NCBI GenBank assembly: GCA_004556875.1
Contig: SFFP01000058.1
Coordinates: 1 to 9,592, forward strand
Origin: Ruminococcus flavefaciens
GTDB lineage: Bacteria; Bacillota_A; Clostridia; Oscillospirales; Ruminococcaceae
Length of the DNA stretch: 9,592 bases
Direction: 5' to 3'
Of the stretch, positions 1 through 7,322 are shown piece by piece. The notes beneath the pieces were generated by a model. The model saw only the letters and a list, made by a program, of their open reading frames with translations, was not told where the DNA came from and searched no databases. A program made the translations under genes and the position numbers. Each line of letters opens with the position of its first letter. Position 1 is the first letter of the stretch.

Positions 1-1
1 T

Positions 2-619
2 CTTCAGAAATGCTGTAACAAAGAGGACTCGCTTTTCCAGATAAACGATAATTTCTTTGCCGTCATCGGCATATCCAACGACGCAAAGATACACTGCGAT
101 GAGCTTGTAAGCTCTCTCGAAAATTACCTTATCACTCCCGATGTTTTGCAGAGTATCGGTCATCTTGTAAACCTCAGAACTCGTCTTGCCACAGCTGAGA
201 TAGCTGAATTCAGCAGTTCTGATGATCTTGCGGATATGATAAACTCAGAAGCCGAACATCTTGACAGGCAGTGGAAATCTCTTGTATCTGCCTCTATGCA
301 CGCCGAGGAGCTTATTAAGCTTAGAAGCGATATATATATTGATCCCAAGAGAGATTGGACCACCGAGCTTTGTGCGGAAATGCTTAATATCAGCAGATCC
401 TATCTCCACAGAATTTACAAAAAGCTCTTTGGCATGAGCATTGCCGATGATGTAAAGACAAGCCGTCTTAACTATGCGAAGTATCTGCTCCTCACCACAG
501 ATGATATACTACAGGTAATAGCCGAGGAGTGCGGACTTGATTACTTTAACTTCATGAGGCTTTTCAAAAAGGAAACAGGCATTACTCCCACCGAATACAG
601 GCACTCCCACAACTCATAG
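2..619 (+). CDS. AraC-family transcriptional regulator, 3' part (5' end outside the window)
   Basis: The frame is open from position 2 to the TAG at 617-619, giving 205 visible C-terminal residues; the true start lies upstream of the window. An internal TTG at 146 is not needed as a start because the frame continues before it. The last ~100 residues form an AraC-type DNA-binding domain with two helix-turn-helix units. The first surrounds ELCAEMLNISRSYLHRIYKK. The second runs from ILQVIAEECGL to FMRLFKKETGITPTEYR, matching the family signature (FKK..G.TP..YR). The turn of the second unit (CGLDYFNFMR) seems one residue shorter than the usual G-x-x-D-x-x-[YH]-F-x-R spacing. The visible part before the DNA-binding domain has no cupin or receiver signature I recognise, so the signal sensed is unknown. 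It lies upstream of the five-gene operon on the same strand. It could regulate that operon, but a separate promoter at 658-686 suggests the two are separate transcription units. Confidence 0.9.
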   Translation, partial: LQKCCNKEDSLFQINDNFFAVIGISNDAKIHCDELVSSLENYLITPDVLQSIGHLVNLRTRLATAEIAEFSSSDDLADMINSEAEHLDRQWKSLVSASMHAEELIKLRSDIYIDPKRDWTTELCAEMLNISRSYLHRIYKKLFGMSIADDVKTSRLNYAKYLLLTTDDILQVIAEECGLDYFNFMRLFKKETGITPTEYRHSHNS

Positions 620-655
620 TTTATTATAAATATTTCACTGAATATTTATAATAAA
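620..655 (+). terminator. Perfect 15-bp AT-only inverted repeat: weak terminator of the AraC gene and/or operator
   Basis: The left arm TTTATTATAAATATT (620-634) and right arm AATATTTATAATAAA (641-655) are perfectly complementary around a 6-nt loop (635-640). The repeat begins one base after the AraC stop codon, and a six-T run follows at 662-667. The position fits a terminator, but a stem with no G-C pair is weak for intrinsic termination. It ends two bases before the -35 box of the next promoter, so it may instead be an operator or an A/T-rich UP element. The sequence shows the symmetry directly; the function is inferred. Confidence 0.5.
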
Positions 656-657
656 TA

Positions 658-686
658 TTGATTTTTTGTACAGTTTGTGGTATAAT
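658..686 (+). promoter_or_regulatory. Sigma-A promoter of the five-gene operon
   Basis: The -35 box TTGATT (658-663, 4/6 to consensus), a 17-bp spacer and the -10 box TATAAT (681-686, 6/6) are present, with an extended -10 TG at 678-679. Transcription should begin near 693, leaving a leader of about 23 nt before the ATG at 716. The region upstream is very AT-rich and could act as an UP element. I found no comparable promoter in the short gaps of the operon, so this is probably its main promoter. Confidence 0.82.
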
Positions 687-715
687 AAGTATACATTTTT
701 GTCAAGGAGGTCAAT

Positions 716-2140
716 ATGTCTAACGCTAACTCAATAACAGAGGAATTTATCCGCAGTTCTGCTGTGAACACCTCTGCACTAAATAATGCAAAGAAGATCT
801 CATCATCAGGCAGTTTCAGAAAGCTTTGCAAAACTGCCGACGAAACCCTGATATTCGGCGACTGCTACGGAAGCGGAAGCAAACCATATAACGCATCTGT
901 TGATTTTTCGGGTGAAACAGCCGTTTTCAGATGCTCATGCCCCAGCAGGCAGATACCATGCAAACACTGTATCGCCATTATGTATGACTGGCTTGCACAG
1001 AAGGATTTCGCTGTTGAGGAAGTCCCCGAGGATATTGCCCGTAAGCGTGAAAAGATAGAAAAGCGTGCGGAAAAAGCCGCTTCGGGTGTGGAAAAGTCCG
1101 CCCCCAAAAAGCCGAACAAATCAGCGGCAGAGAAAAAGCTGAAAAAACAGCGCGAGGGTCTTGACCTTGCCGAGAGCTTCGTCAAGGATATACTTGACCG
1201 CGGAATAGGCTCTGTAAGCAAAGCCGCCTGCCAGCAGTACAACAGCCTTGCAAAACAGCTTGGCGACTATTATCTCCCTGAGCCGCAGGCCATAATGTAC
1301 GAAATAATCAACGCTGTGATGCTTCTCGAAAAAGAGCCGGACGACAAGGATACAAACAAGGTCATCGCTCTTTGCGTAAGACTATACTCTACGATCAAAA
1401 AAAGCCGTGACTATATCGACAAAAAGCTTGAAAGCGGAGAGGTGCTCCCCGAAGACAGTATACTGTATGAAGAAATGGGCGGAGTATGGAAACTCTCACA
1501 GCTGAAAGATATCGGACTTTACCGCGAAAATACCGCTCTTATACAGCTTGCCTTCACGGTAGTCAATGATACGGCTCATAAAGCCGATATAGACACAGGC
1601 TACTGGCTCGACCTTGATACAGGTGAAATTTTCAGAACAGAGAATATCCGTCCATACAGTGCGGCAAAGTACATAAAATCTGAGGATTCAAGCTTTGACG
1701 TATACGTTGTCAGTGAGCTTTATCTCTACCCCGGAAGCATGAACAGACGTGTGCGCTGGGAAGTCGCCGAGAACGTTTCGGCTGTTGAAAAAGACTTCCG
1801 ACAAGCGCTTTCAAAGGCGGAGGAAAGTATCTCAGCCGCCGTCAAAAAAGCTAAGAACGAGCTGAAAAATACCCTGTCGCGCCCTTATGCGGCTGTACTG
1901 ATAAAATTTGACAGCATTGAATATGCCGCTGACGGACATGGTGTCATGAAGTGCGGAGATGAGACTATCGCTCTCACAGAATGTAAGGATTTCCCCGCTG
2001 CCTGTCAGTCTCTGAAAATGATATCAGGCGCTCTCAGCGGAGGAGCTGTTTTCGGCGGACTTTTCTATGAAGCCGATGAACACCGCTTCTATTTCAGTCC
2101 GTTTTCAGTAGTCACAGAAAACGACATTATCAGGCTTTAA
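716..2140 (+). CDS. SWIM zinc-finger protein (YehQ-type), first gene of the MoxR/VWA operon
   Basis: This is a 474-residue soluble protein. The SWIM motif CxC-x6-CxH is intact: Cys73, Cys75, Cys82 and His84, within a beta-strand/helix context typical of the family, where the four residues bind zinc and the domain binds nucleic acid or protein. A Lys/Glu/Ala-rich, probably exposed helical linker follows (about 105-150). The rest is helical, then a C-terminal beta-rich part with an R-x-R-W-E segment near residues 344-348; I cannot assign a named domain to it. The start is the ATG at 716, 5 nt after a perfect AAGGAGG (704-710), so it is secure. E. coli yehQ also encodes a SWIM protein next to yehL, yehM and yehP, which supports the assignment. 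The probable role is a DNA-, RNA- or protein-binding adaptor of the ATPase module. The family is clear; the exact function is not known. Confidence 0.87.
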   Translation: MSNANSITEEFIRSSAVNTSALNNAKKISSSGSFRKLCKTADETLIFGDCYGSGSKPYNASVDFSGETAVFRCSCPSRQIPCKHCIAIMYDWLAQKDFAVEEVPEDIARKREKIEKRAEKAASGVEKSAPKKPNKSAAEKKLKKQREGLDLAESFVKDILDRGIGSVSKAACQQYNSLAKQLGDYYLPEPQAIMYEIINAVMLLEKEPDDKDTNKVIALCVRLYSTIKKSRDYIDKKLESGEVLPEDSILYEEMGGVWKLSQLKDIGLYRENTALIQLAFTVVNDTAHKADIDTGYWLDLDTGEIFRTENIRPYSAAKYIKSEDSSFDVYVVSELYLYPGSMNRRVRWEVAENVSAVEKDFRQALSKAEESISAAVKKAKNELKNTLSRPYAAVLIKFDSIEYAADGHGVMKCGDETIALTECKDFPAACQSLKMISGALSGGAVFGGLFYEADEHRFYFSPFSVVTENDIIRL

Positions 2141-2150
2141 GGAGGCAGTT

Positions 2151-3995
2151 ATGGAAGTTAAAACAAATCCGTTCTACGAACTCAGAGACAGACTCTATGC
2201 CTCAGCCGCCGCAGGCTGTTCACTCATCGCCGAGGACTTCAGGCTAAAACGTGCTGTCGAAGGCTTTAAGCCTATGTCAGAAGCAAACAAGGTCTTTGGC
2301 AAGCTCTATGCTATGTGCAGTGCCCTGCTCACATCTGAAAACAAGGCGGCTGATATTGCCGACTGTATAGCTCTTGCAGACGCTCTCGCAGTAACTCAGG
2401 GAACTTTCGCAGACAGCAGTGAGACCGCTCCTGCTGAACCCATTACAGACATAAGACCTGCACATCTTTCACTCAGGACTATTGAAGTATACAGGGAGAA
2501 AATACGCAAAAGCGCATACAATGAACAGGAATTCGATGATGATTTCACAGCGGCATTGAAAGACCCACGTTTATTCAATTCTTTCCTTGAAATAGCAGGC
2601 AAAAACGGTATCGGTCCTGCATCTCTCCTCGTTCAGCTTGGAGCTGTCAACGGTGAGAAATTCATGAAAACTCTCCTTGATACCCTTGACCTTTCCGATA
2701 AAAACGCTACAGGAAATCAGATAAGATACGTAAGCTACAGCACCAAAGATAAGTTCAATGACAAATACATTGAACTCGCCGAAAATGAGGAAGCTCCGCA
2801 GGGAATACGCATTGCGGCTCTCGAAGCGATGGGCTATTCCGCAGACAATGAGGAAAGGCTCATCACGCTCTACAAGACTTCAAAGGGCAAGATAAAAAAC
2901 GCCGCTCTCCTTGCGCTTACAAAGCTGAATTCACCTGCCGCAGAAGCTCCCCTTGCAAAGCTTATCGAAAAGAAAAAGGAAAGCTGTATCCCATTTTTGG
3001 AAGCCTCAGACGGAAATACCGTAATGGAGTATCTGCGCAGTGAAAATAAAGATATCCTCGCAAATGGTCTCAGACAAAGAGATAAGGATTATCCGTTCAG
3101 ATATGGCATCACCTCTATGCTTGTCAATAAAAAAGATGCGGCAGATATTTTCGAAGCTATCGCAGAAAGCTATGAGAACGGTAAATCAGAACTGTACGGT
3201 GTTTACGCATCTGTAAACCTGCCTCTCATTATCGACCTTTATGACCATGATGACAAGGAATACTGCCAGCTTATAAGAAATCTGTACAGAAAAAATCCTA
3301 AGCTGTTCTTCACATCTGCATTTCTGCTTGAGCTTATAGAGGATACCGAACACGCATTCAGCAAAATGTGCACAGATCACTTTGCACAGGACGATGACAT
3401 TTTCTCGGTCATACAGCATATTTTCACAACTGCCGACGGCTTCTACAGAATAAGACCCGATGCAAATTTCTTTGAGAACAACTACAGGAATATAAAGCTC
3501 TTCAGCTCTGTGACCGATGATATGCTCGATTTTCTCACAGATACGTCCGTCATCTGCAATATTGCAGACATAGAAAAGCTCTACCCTGACGGATTTGTCC
3601 GTAAAAATGTTGTCGAAAATATGAAGGCGCACGTTGCTCTTCTAAACAGACTTTTGCAGATATGTCCGAAAAATGATACAGACAGGATAAAAAAAGCCGC
3701 AGAAAAATTTGCATGGGCTATGCAAAGAAATTATCCCTGCGATGGCATTGTAGAGCTTCTTGCAAATGTATCAGACAAGCCTATGAACGGTGTTGTCTAC
3801 AACTTTTTCATGCTGAGAATGAAATACGGCGCAGAAACTATCTGGGGGGATACAATTAAAAATTACAAGATCAGCCGTGATATCCTCAAAGAAGATCTGA
3901 AACGCCTTATTGACGAGTTTTCTTCACGCTATTACCCTGGTGCAAATTCTCAGCTCAGTGTACTGAAGCTAATTCTGGAGTCTTTAGAAAAATAA
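2151..3995 (+). CDS. Helical-repeat (HEAT-like) protein of the MoxR/VWA operon, possibly DUF5691-like
   Basis: This 614-residue protein has no signal peptide or membrane span. It is strongly alpha-helical throughout. Residues ~205-290 carry paired helices that look like HEAT repeats, for example IRIAALEAMGYS followed by KIKNAALLALTKLN and APLAKLIEKK. The N-terminal 100 residues and the C-terminal half (with an NFFMLRMKYGAE segment near the end) are helical but unassigned, and no catalytic motif is visible. The ATG at 2151 lies 5 nt after AAGGAGG (2139-2145), which overlaps the stop of the SWIM gene, so the two are translated from closely linked sites. From memory, clusters of this type in actinobacteria carry a DUF5691 protein in this slot; homology to that family is a guess from position and character. 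The likely role is a scaffold or substrate-recognition subunit. Confidence 0.75.
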   Translation: MEVKTNPFYELRDRLYASAAAGCSLIAEDFRLKRAVEGFKPMSEANKVFGKLYAMCSALLTSENKAADIADCIALADALAVTQGTFADSSETAPAEPITDIRPAHLSLRTIEVYREKIRKSAYNEQEFDDDFTAALKDPRLFNSFLEIAGKNGIGPASLLVQLGAVNGEKFMKTLLDTLDLSDKNATGNQIRYVSYSTKDKFNDKYIELAENEEAPQGIRIAALEAMGYSADNEERLITLYKTSKGKIKNAALLALTKLNSPAAEAPLAKLIEKKKESCIPFLEASDGNTVMEYLRSENKDILANGLRQRDKDYPFRYGITSMLVNKKDAADIFEAIAESYENGKSELYGVYASVNLPLIIDLYDHDDKEYCQLIRNLYRKNPKLFFTSAFLLELIEDTEHAFSKMCTDHFAQDDDIFSVIQHIFTTADGFYRIRPDANFFENNYRNIKLFSSVTDDMLDFLTDTSVICNIADIEKLYPDGFVRKNVVENMKAHVALLNRLLQICPKNDTDRIKKAAEKFAWAMQRNYPCDGIVELLANVSDKPMNGVVYNFFMLRMKYGAETIWGDTIKNYKISRDILKEDLKRLIDEFSSRYYPGANSQLSVLKLILESLEK

Positions 3996-4013
3996 CTATC
4001 AAGGAGTAAAAAA

Positions 4014-5099
4014 ATGGCACAGGAAATACTCAGGCTGTCAGCAGAACAGCTTTATAAAAACGAAATAGATGCACTTATCGCAAATGAAAAAGACCCTATC
4101 CCAAAAGGCTGGCAGATGTCACCTAAATCGGTACTCACCTACATCATGGGCGGCAAAGTCGGCGGAGTTGACATAACTCCGAAATACATGGGCGACAAGC
4201 GCGTTGTAGAGATATGTATCGCCACACTTGTGACTGACCGCGCACTTCTTCTCATCGGTGAACCCGGTACGGCTAAATCATGGCTCTCAGAGCACCTGAC
4301 AGCCGCTATAAACGGCAATTCCTCACAGGTAATACAGGGCACGGCAGGCACTACCGAGGAGCAGATACGCTATTCATGGAATTACGCTATGCTCCTTGCA
4401 AAAGGTCCTTCTTTCGAGTCCCTTGTAAAGAGTCCTGTTTACAACGCTATGGAGACAGGAACTATCGCACGTTTTGAGGAAATATCAAGATGTGCAAGCG
4501 AAGTACAGGACGCTCTTATCTCGATACTCTCGGAAAAACGCATCTCTATCCCCGAACTTTCGGAAGAAGTTGCGGCTAAGAAAGGCTTTTCCATAATCGC
4601 TACCGCAAACACCCGTGACAAGGGCGTAAACGAGATGTCGTCTGCGCTGAAACGACGTTTCAATATCGTTATCCTGCCTCCGCCTTCCGACATGGTCACC
4701 GAGATAAACATCGTAAAGACCCGTGTTGCTCAGCTCTCAAAGGATATGGAGCTGAATGCGGCTATGCCTAAGGACAGCGACTTTGAAAAAATCGTTACTG
4801 TATTCCGTGAGCTTCGTGAGGGCAGGACTCTCGACGGACAGGTTAAAATAAAGCCTACAAGCGGTGTTCTTTCTTCCGCAGAAGCTATCTCGCTAATGGT
4901 AAACAGCATGGCTCTCGCAGGAAGCTTCGGAAACGGCAGTATAACCGATTCAGAGCTTGCCGCCGCTTTACAGGGAGCTGTCGTAAAGGACGATGACAAG
5001 GACAAAGCCGCATGGACAGAATATCTTGAAAACGTCATGCGCAAAAAGGGCAGTGACTACGCTTCGCTCTATTCAGAGTGCATGGAGCGCAACGCATAA
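4014..5099 (+). CDS. MoxR-family AAA+ ATPase (YehL-type)
   Basis: This 361-residue soluble ATPase has the full MoxR core. The Walker A motif is GEPGTAKS (residues 82-89) with the family-typical Ala before Lys88. A Walker B segment IARFEEISR (151-159) is followed by the SEVQDALISILSEKRISI helix. Sensor 1 is ATANTRD (196-202), and the SSALKRRF motif (209-216) supplies the arginine finger. The Walker B acidic pair is Glu-Glu (155-156) instead of Asp-Glu. MoxR proteins form hexameric rings that remodel partner proteins, usually with a VWA-domain protein; here that partner is the last gene of the operon. The start at 4014 follows AAGGAG (4001-4006) by 7 nt. The stop codon TAA overlaps the ATG of the next gene by one base, indicating translational coupling. 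The family call is very safe; the YehL subgroup rests on gene neighbours and sequence style. Confidence 0.94.
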   Translation: MAQEILRLSAEQLYKNEIDALIANEKDPIPKGWQMSPKSVLTYIMGGKVGGVDITPKYMGDKRVVEICIATLVTDRALLLIGEPGTAKSWLSEHLTAAINGNSSQVIQGTAGTTEEQIRYSWNYAMLLAKGPSFESLVKSPVYNAMETGTIARFEEISRCASEVQDALISILSEKRISIPELSEEVAAKKGFSIIATANTRDKGVNEMSSALKRRFNIVILPPPSDMVTEINIVKTRVAQLSKDMELNAAMPKDSDFEKIVTVFRELREGRTLDGQVKIKPTSGVLSSAEAISLMVNSMALAGSFGNGSITDSELAAALQGAVVKDDDKDKAAWTEYLENVMRKKGSDYASLYSECMERNA

Positions 5100-7321
5100 T
5101 GGCTGAGTATTACGGCGTAAGGCACTTGTCTCCTGCCTGTGCCTTTTACGTCAGAGAATTTCTTGACCGCGTACAGCCGAAAGCTGTACTCATAGAAGGT
5201 CCGTCAGACCTCAGTCACCTCATAGACGGGCTGTGCTCACCGAAAGTCCGCCTGCCTGCGGCTATACTTGCCTATACCACGGAAGCTCCCGTAAGGACTG
5301 TAATGTACCCTATGGCAGAGTTTTCTCCCGAATATCAGGCTATGAAATGGGCGATAAAAAATCATGTTCCCGTACAGTTCTGCGACCTGCCGTCAGGCTG
5401 TCTGCTCAGCAGTGAAAAGGACGATGACAGCGACATACAGGAGGGCGAAAGCATCTACAGCAGGCTTGAAAAACTTACAGGACTGGATACCGACACCTTC
5501 TGGGAATACCGCTTTGAACACAGCGAAAGCTATGAGGATTTCATCGCCGCCGCTGAGGAGTACGGAAAGTCAATACGTGAATTTTCTGTCTCAGATGAGC
5601 ACAATGAGCTTCGAGAAGCCTATATGCGCCGCAGGATATGCGAGACCGAAAAAGAATACGGAAAAACCGCAGTCATAACAGGTGCTTTCCACACAAGCGG
5701 AATAAAAGATATCCCCTATTCCGAAAAAGACAAAAAGCTTACGGAAAAGCTGGATACTGCAAATTCAAGGTCAACCCTCATGCCTTATTCCTATTTCAGA
5801 CTTTCCTCACGCTCAGGCTACGGCGCAGGAAGCAAAGCTCCTGCTTACTACGAAATGCTGTGGGACAACCGTTTAATGGGCACACTCGAAAATACAGCTC
5901 CCGAATATCTTTCGCGGCTTGCGGCTTATCAGCGCAATAACGGCTATTCTGCGTCATCTGCCGAGGTCATAGAAGCACAGCGGCTCTCACAGACCCTATC
6001 AGCTATGCGCGGCGGAAGACTTCCGTCAATGTCAGACCTGCGCGACAGTGCAGTCACCTGTCTCGGACACGGAAGCTTCGGAGAAATCTCCCTTGCCTGC
6101 GCCGATGTTGAGATAGGCACAAGAATAGGCGAACTCCCTGAGGGCACGGTCTGCACATCAGTTCAGGAGGACTTCATGCATCAGCTCAAAGAGCTGAAAA
6201 TGGAACGCTTCCGCACAGCTTCTTCACAGGAGCTTGATCTTGACCTGCGTGAAAATCTGAGAGTAAAATCTGAAAAATCGGCTTTTCTCGACCTTAACCG
6301 TTCATTCTTCCTGCACAGGCTTTTACAGGCAGGAGTACACTTCGGAGAACAGGTCAGCCGCTATCAGGAAAACGCTACGTGGGCAGAAAAATGGTCACTG
6401 AGCTGGACTCCCGAGACCGAGATACAGATAGTTGAAGCTTCCCTTAACGGCGACACCGTTGAAGAAGCTGCACGTATGTCACTGAATATGGAGCTTGCTT
6501 CGTCACAGACCCTTGCAGATACCTCAAAAACACTCTATTCGGCGCTGTTGTGCGGACTCCCCGACTGTATCAAAACAGCGGCATATTCTGTTCAGAAAAT
6601 GGCGGCGGACTGCGCTTCTCCTGCTGACGAGGGCAAAACTATAGGAAGCCTTTCGGCTACTGTACGCTTCGGAAACATAAGAAAACTCGATCCCGAGCCA
6701 ATAATACCGCTGATAAAACAGCTTTATCTCAAATTCTGCTTACAACTTTTTTCAGCCTGTATATGCGACGCAAACGCCGCCGAAGAAATGATAACGGCTG
6801 TCACTGCGGTGAACGATGCTTGTACGGCTCATGATTTTCTCGAAAAAGAGCGGTTTATAAAGCTTCTCGGTGACATTGCCGACAGCGACACCGTAAATCC
6901 GCTTGTTTCGGGATTTGCCTGTGCTATTCTTGCGGAACAGGGCAATATCGCTCCCGAAAAGCTGTCCGAACTTGTTTCGCGCAGACTTTCAAAGGGAACT
7001 CCCCCATCTGAGGGTGCAGCATGGTTCGAGGGACTTGCAAGGCGCAACCGCCGCAGTCTCATTGGCAGACTTACCCTGTGGGAAAAGCTCTGCGGCTTTA
7101 TAAGCGAGCTTGACGATGAGGAATTCAAGCCTGTTCTCATCTCACTGAGAAGGACATTTGCAGAATTCTCACCTGCCGAAAAATCTGATATCGCTGAAAA
7201 TATCGGCGAAGTCCTCGGTATTTCCACACAGCAGGCTGCCGAGATGATAACTGCAGAGATCACTGCCGAGGAACAGCAGACCATCGACGAACTTGACGAT
7301 TTTGACTTTGGAGATATATGA
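5099..7321 (+). CDS. DUF5682 family protein (YehM-type) with an N-terminal TraB/ChaN/EreA-like domain
   Basis: This is a 740-residue soluble protein. The start chosen is the ATG at 5099, whose first base is the last base of the MoxR stop codon; GGAG at 5084-5087 can serve as its ribosome site. A GTG at 5078 would add seven residues but has no better support. Residues 1-205 show GVRH (6-9), a hydrophobic strand ending in LIEGP (Glu33), VQFCDLP (Asp96), LREAYM (Arg172-Glu173-Met176) and ITGAFH (193-198). This order resembles the TraB/ChaN/EreA/TIKI superfamily, which uses two GxxH motifs plus acidic and Arg residues in a hydrolase active site. The rest is mainly helical with features I associate with DUF5682, such as SWTPETE (436-439 is WTPE) and LISLRRTF near 681-688. 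E. coli YehM is the likely counterpart. The enzymatic role is inferred; no substrate is evident. Confidence 0.87.
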   Translation: MAEYYGVRHLSPACAFYVREFLDRVQPKAVLIEGPSDLSHLIDGLCSPKVRLPAAILAYTTEAPVRTVMYPMAEFSPEYQAMKWAIKNHVPVQFCDLPSGCLLSSEKDDDSDIQEGESIYSRLEKLTGLDTDTFWEYRFEHSESYEDFIAAAEEYGKSIREFSVSDEHNELREAYMRRRICETEKEYGKTAVITGAFHTSGIKDIPYSEKDKKLTEKLDTANSRSTLMPYSYFRLSSRSGYGAGSKAPAYYEMLWDNRLMGTLENTAPEYLSRLAAYQRNNGYSASSAEVIEAQRLSQTLSAMRGGRLPSMSDLRDSAVTCLGHGSFGEISLACADVEIGTRIGELPEGTVCTSVQEDFMHQLKELKMERFRTASSQELDLDLRENLRVKSEKSAFLDLNRSFFLHRLLQAGVHFGEQVSRYQENATWAEKWSLSWTPETEIQIVEASLNGDTVEEAARMSLNMELASSQTLADTSKTLYSALLCGLPDCIKTAAYSVQKMAADCASPADEGKTIGSLSATVRFGNIRKLDPEPIIPLIKQLYLKFCLQLFSACICDANAAEEMITAVTAVNDACTAHDFLEKERFIKLLGDIADSDTVNPLVSGFACAILAEQGNIAPEKLSELVSRRLSKGTPPSEGAAWFEGLARRNRRSLIGRLTLWEKLCGFISELDDEEFKPVLISLRRTFAEFSPAEKSDIAENIGEVLGISTQQAAEMITAEITAEEQQTIDELDDFDFGDI

Positions 7322-7322
7322 T

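Noticed and set aside
680..694. GTATA-N5-TATAC symmetry around the operon -10 box
   Set aside because: The arms are only 5 bp and consist largely of the -10 box itself; such symmetry is expected by chance in this AT-rich stretch.
3186..3632. 148-codon open frame on the minus strand
   Set aside because: It lies wholly antisense to the HEAT-like gene, has a Cys/Ile-rich translation unlike any family, and no promoter or ribosome site was seen.
5078..5098. GTG start adding seven residues to the DUF5682 protein
   Set aside because: The ATG at 5099 overlaps the upstream stop codon in the usual coupled manner and puts GVRH close to the N-terminus.
7293..7322. TTG start adding ten residues to the VWA protein
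   Set aside because: The ATG at 7323 has GGAG at proper spacing and follows the upstream stop by one base; the longer form would overlap the previous gene by 29 bases.
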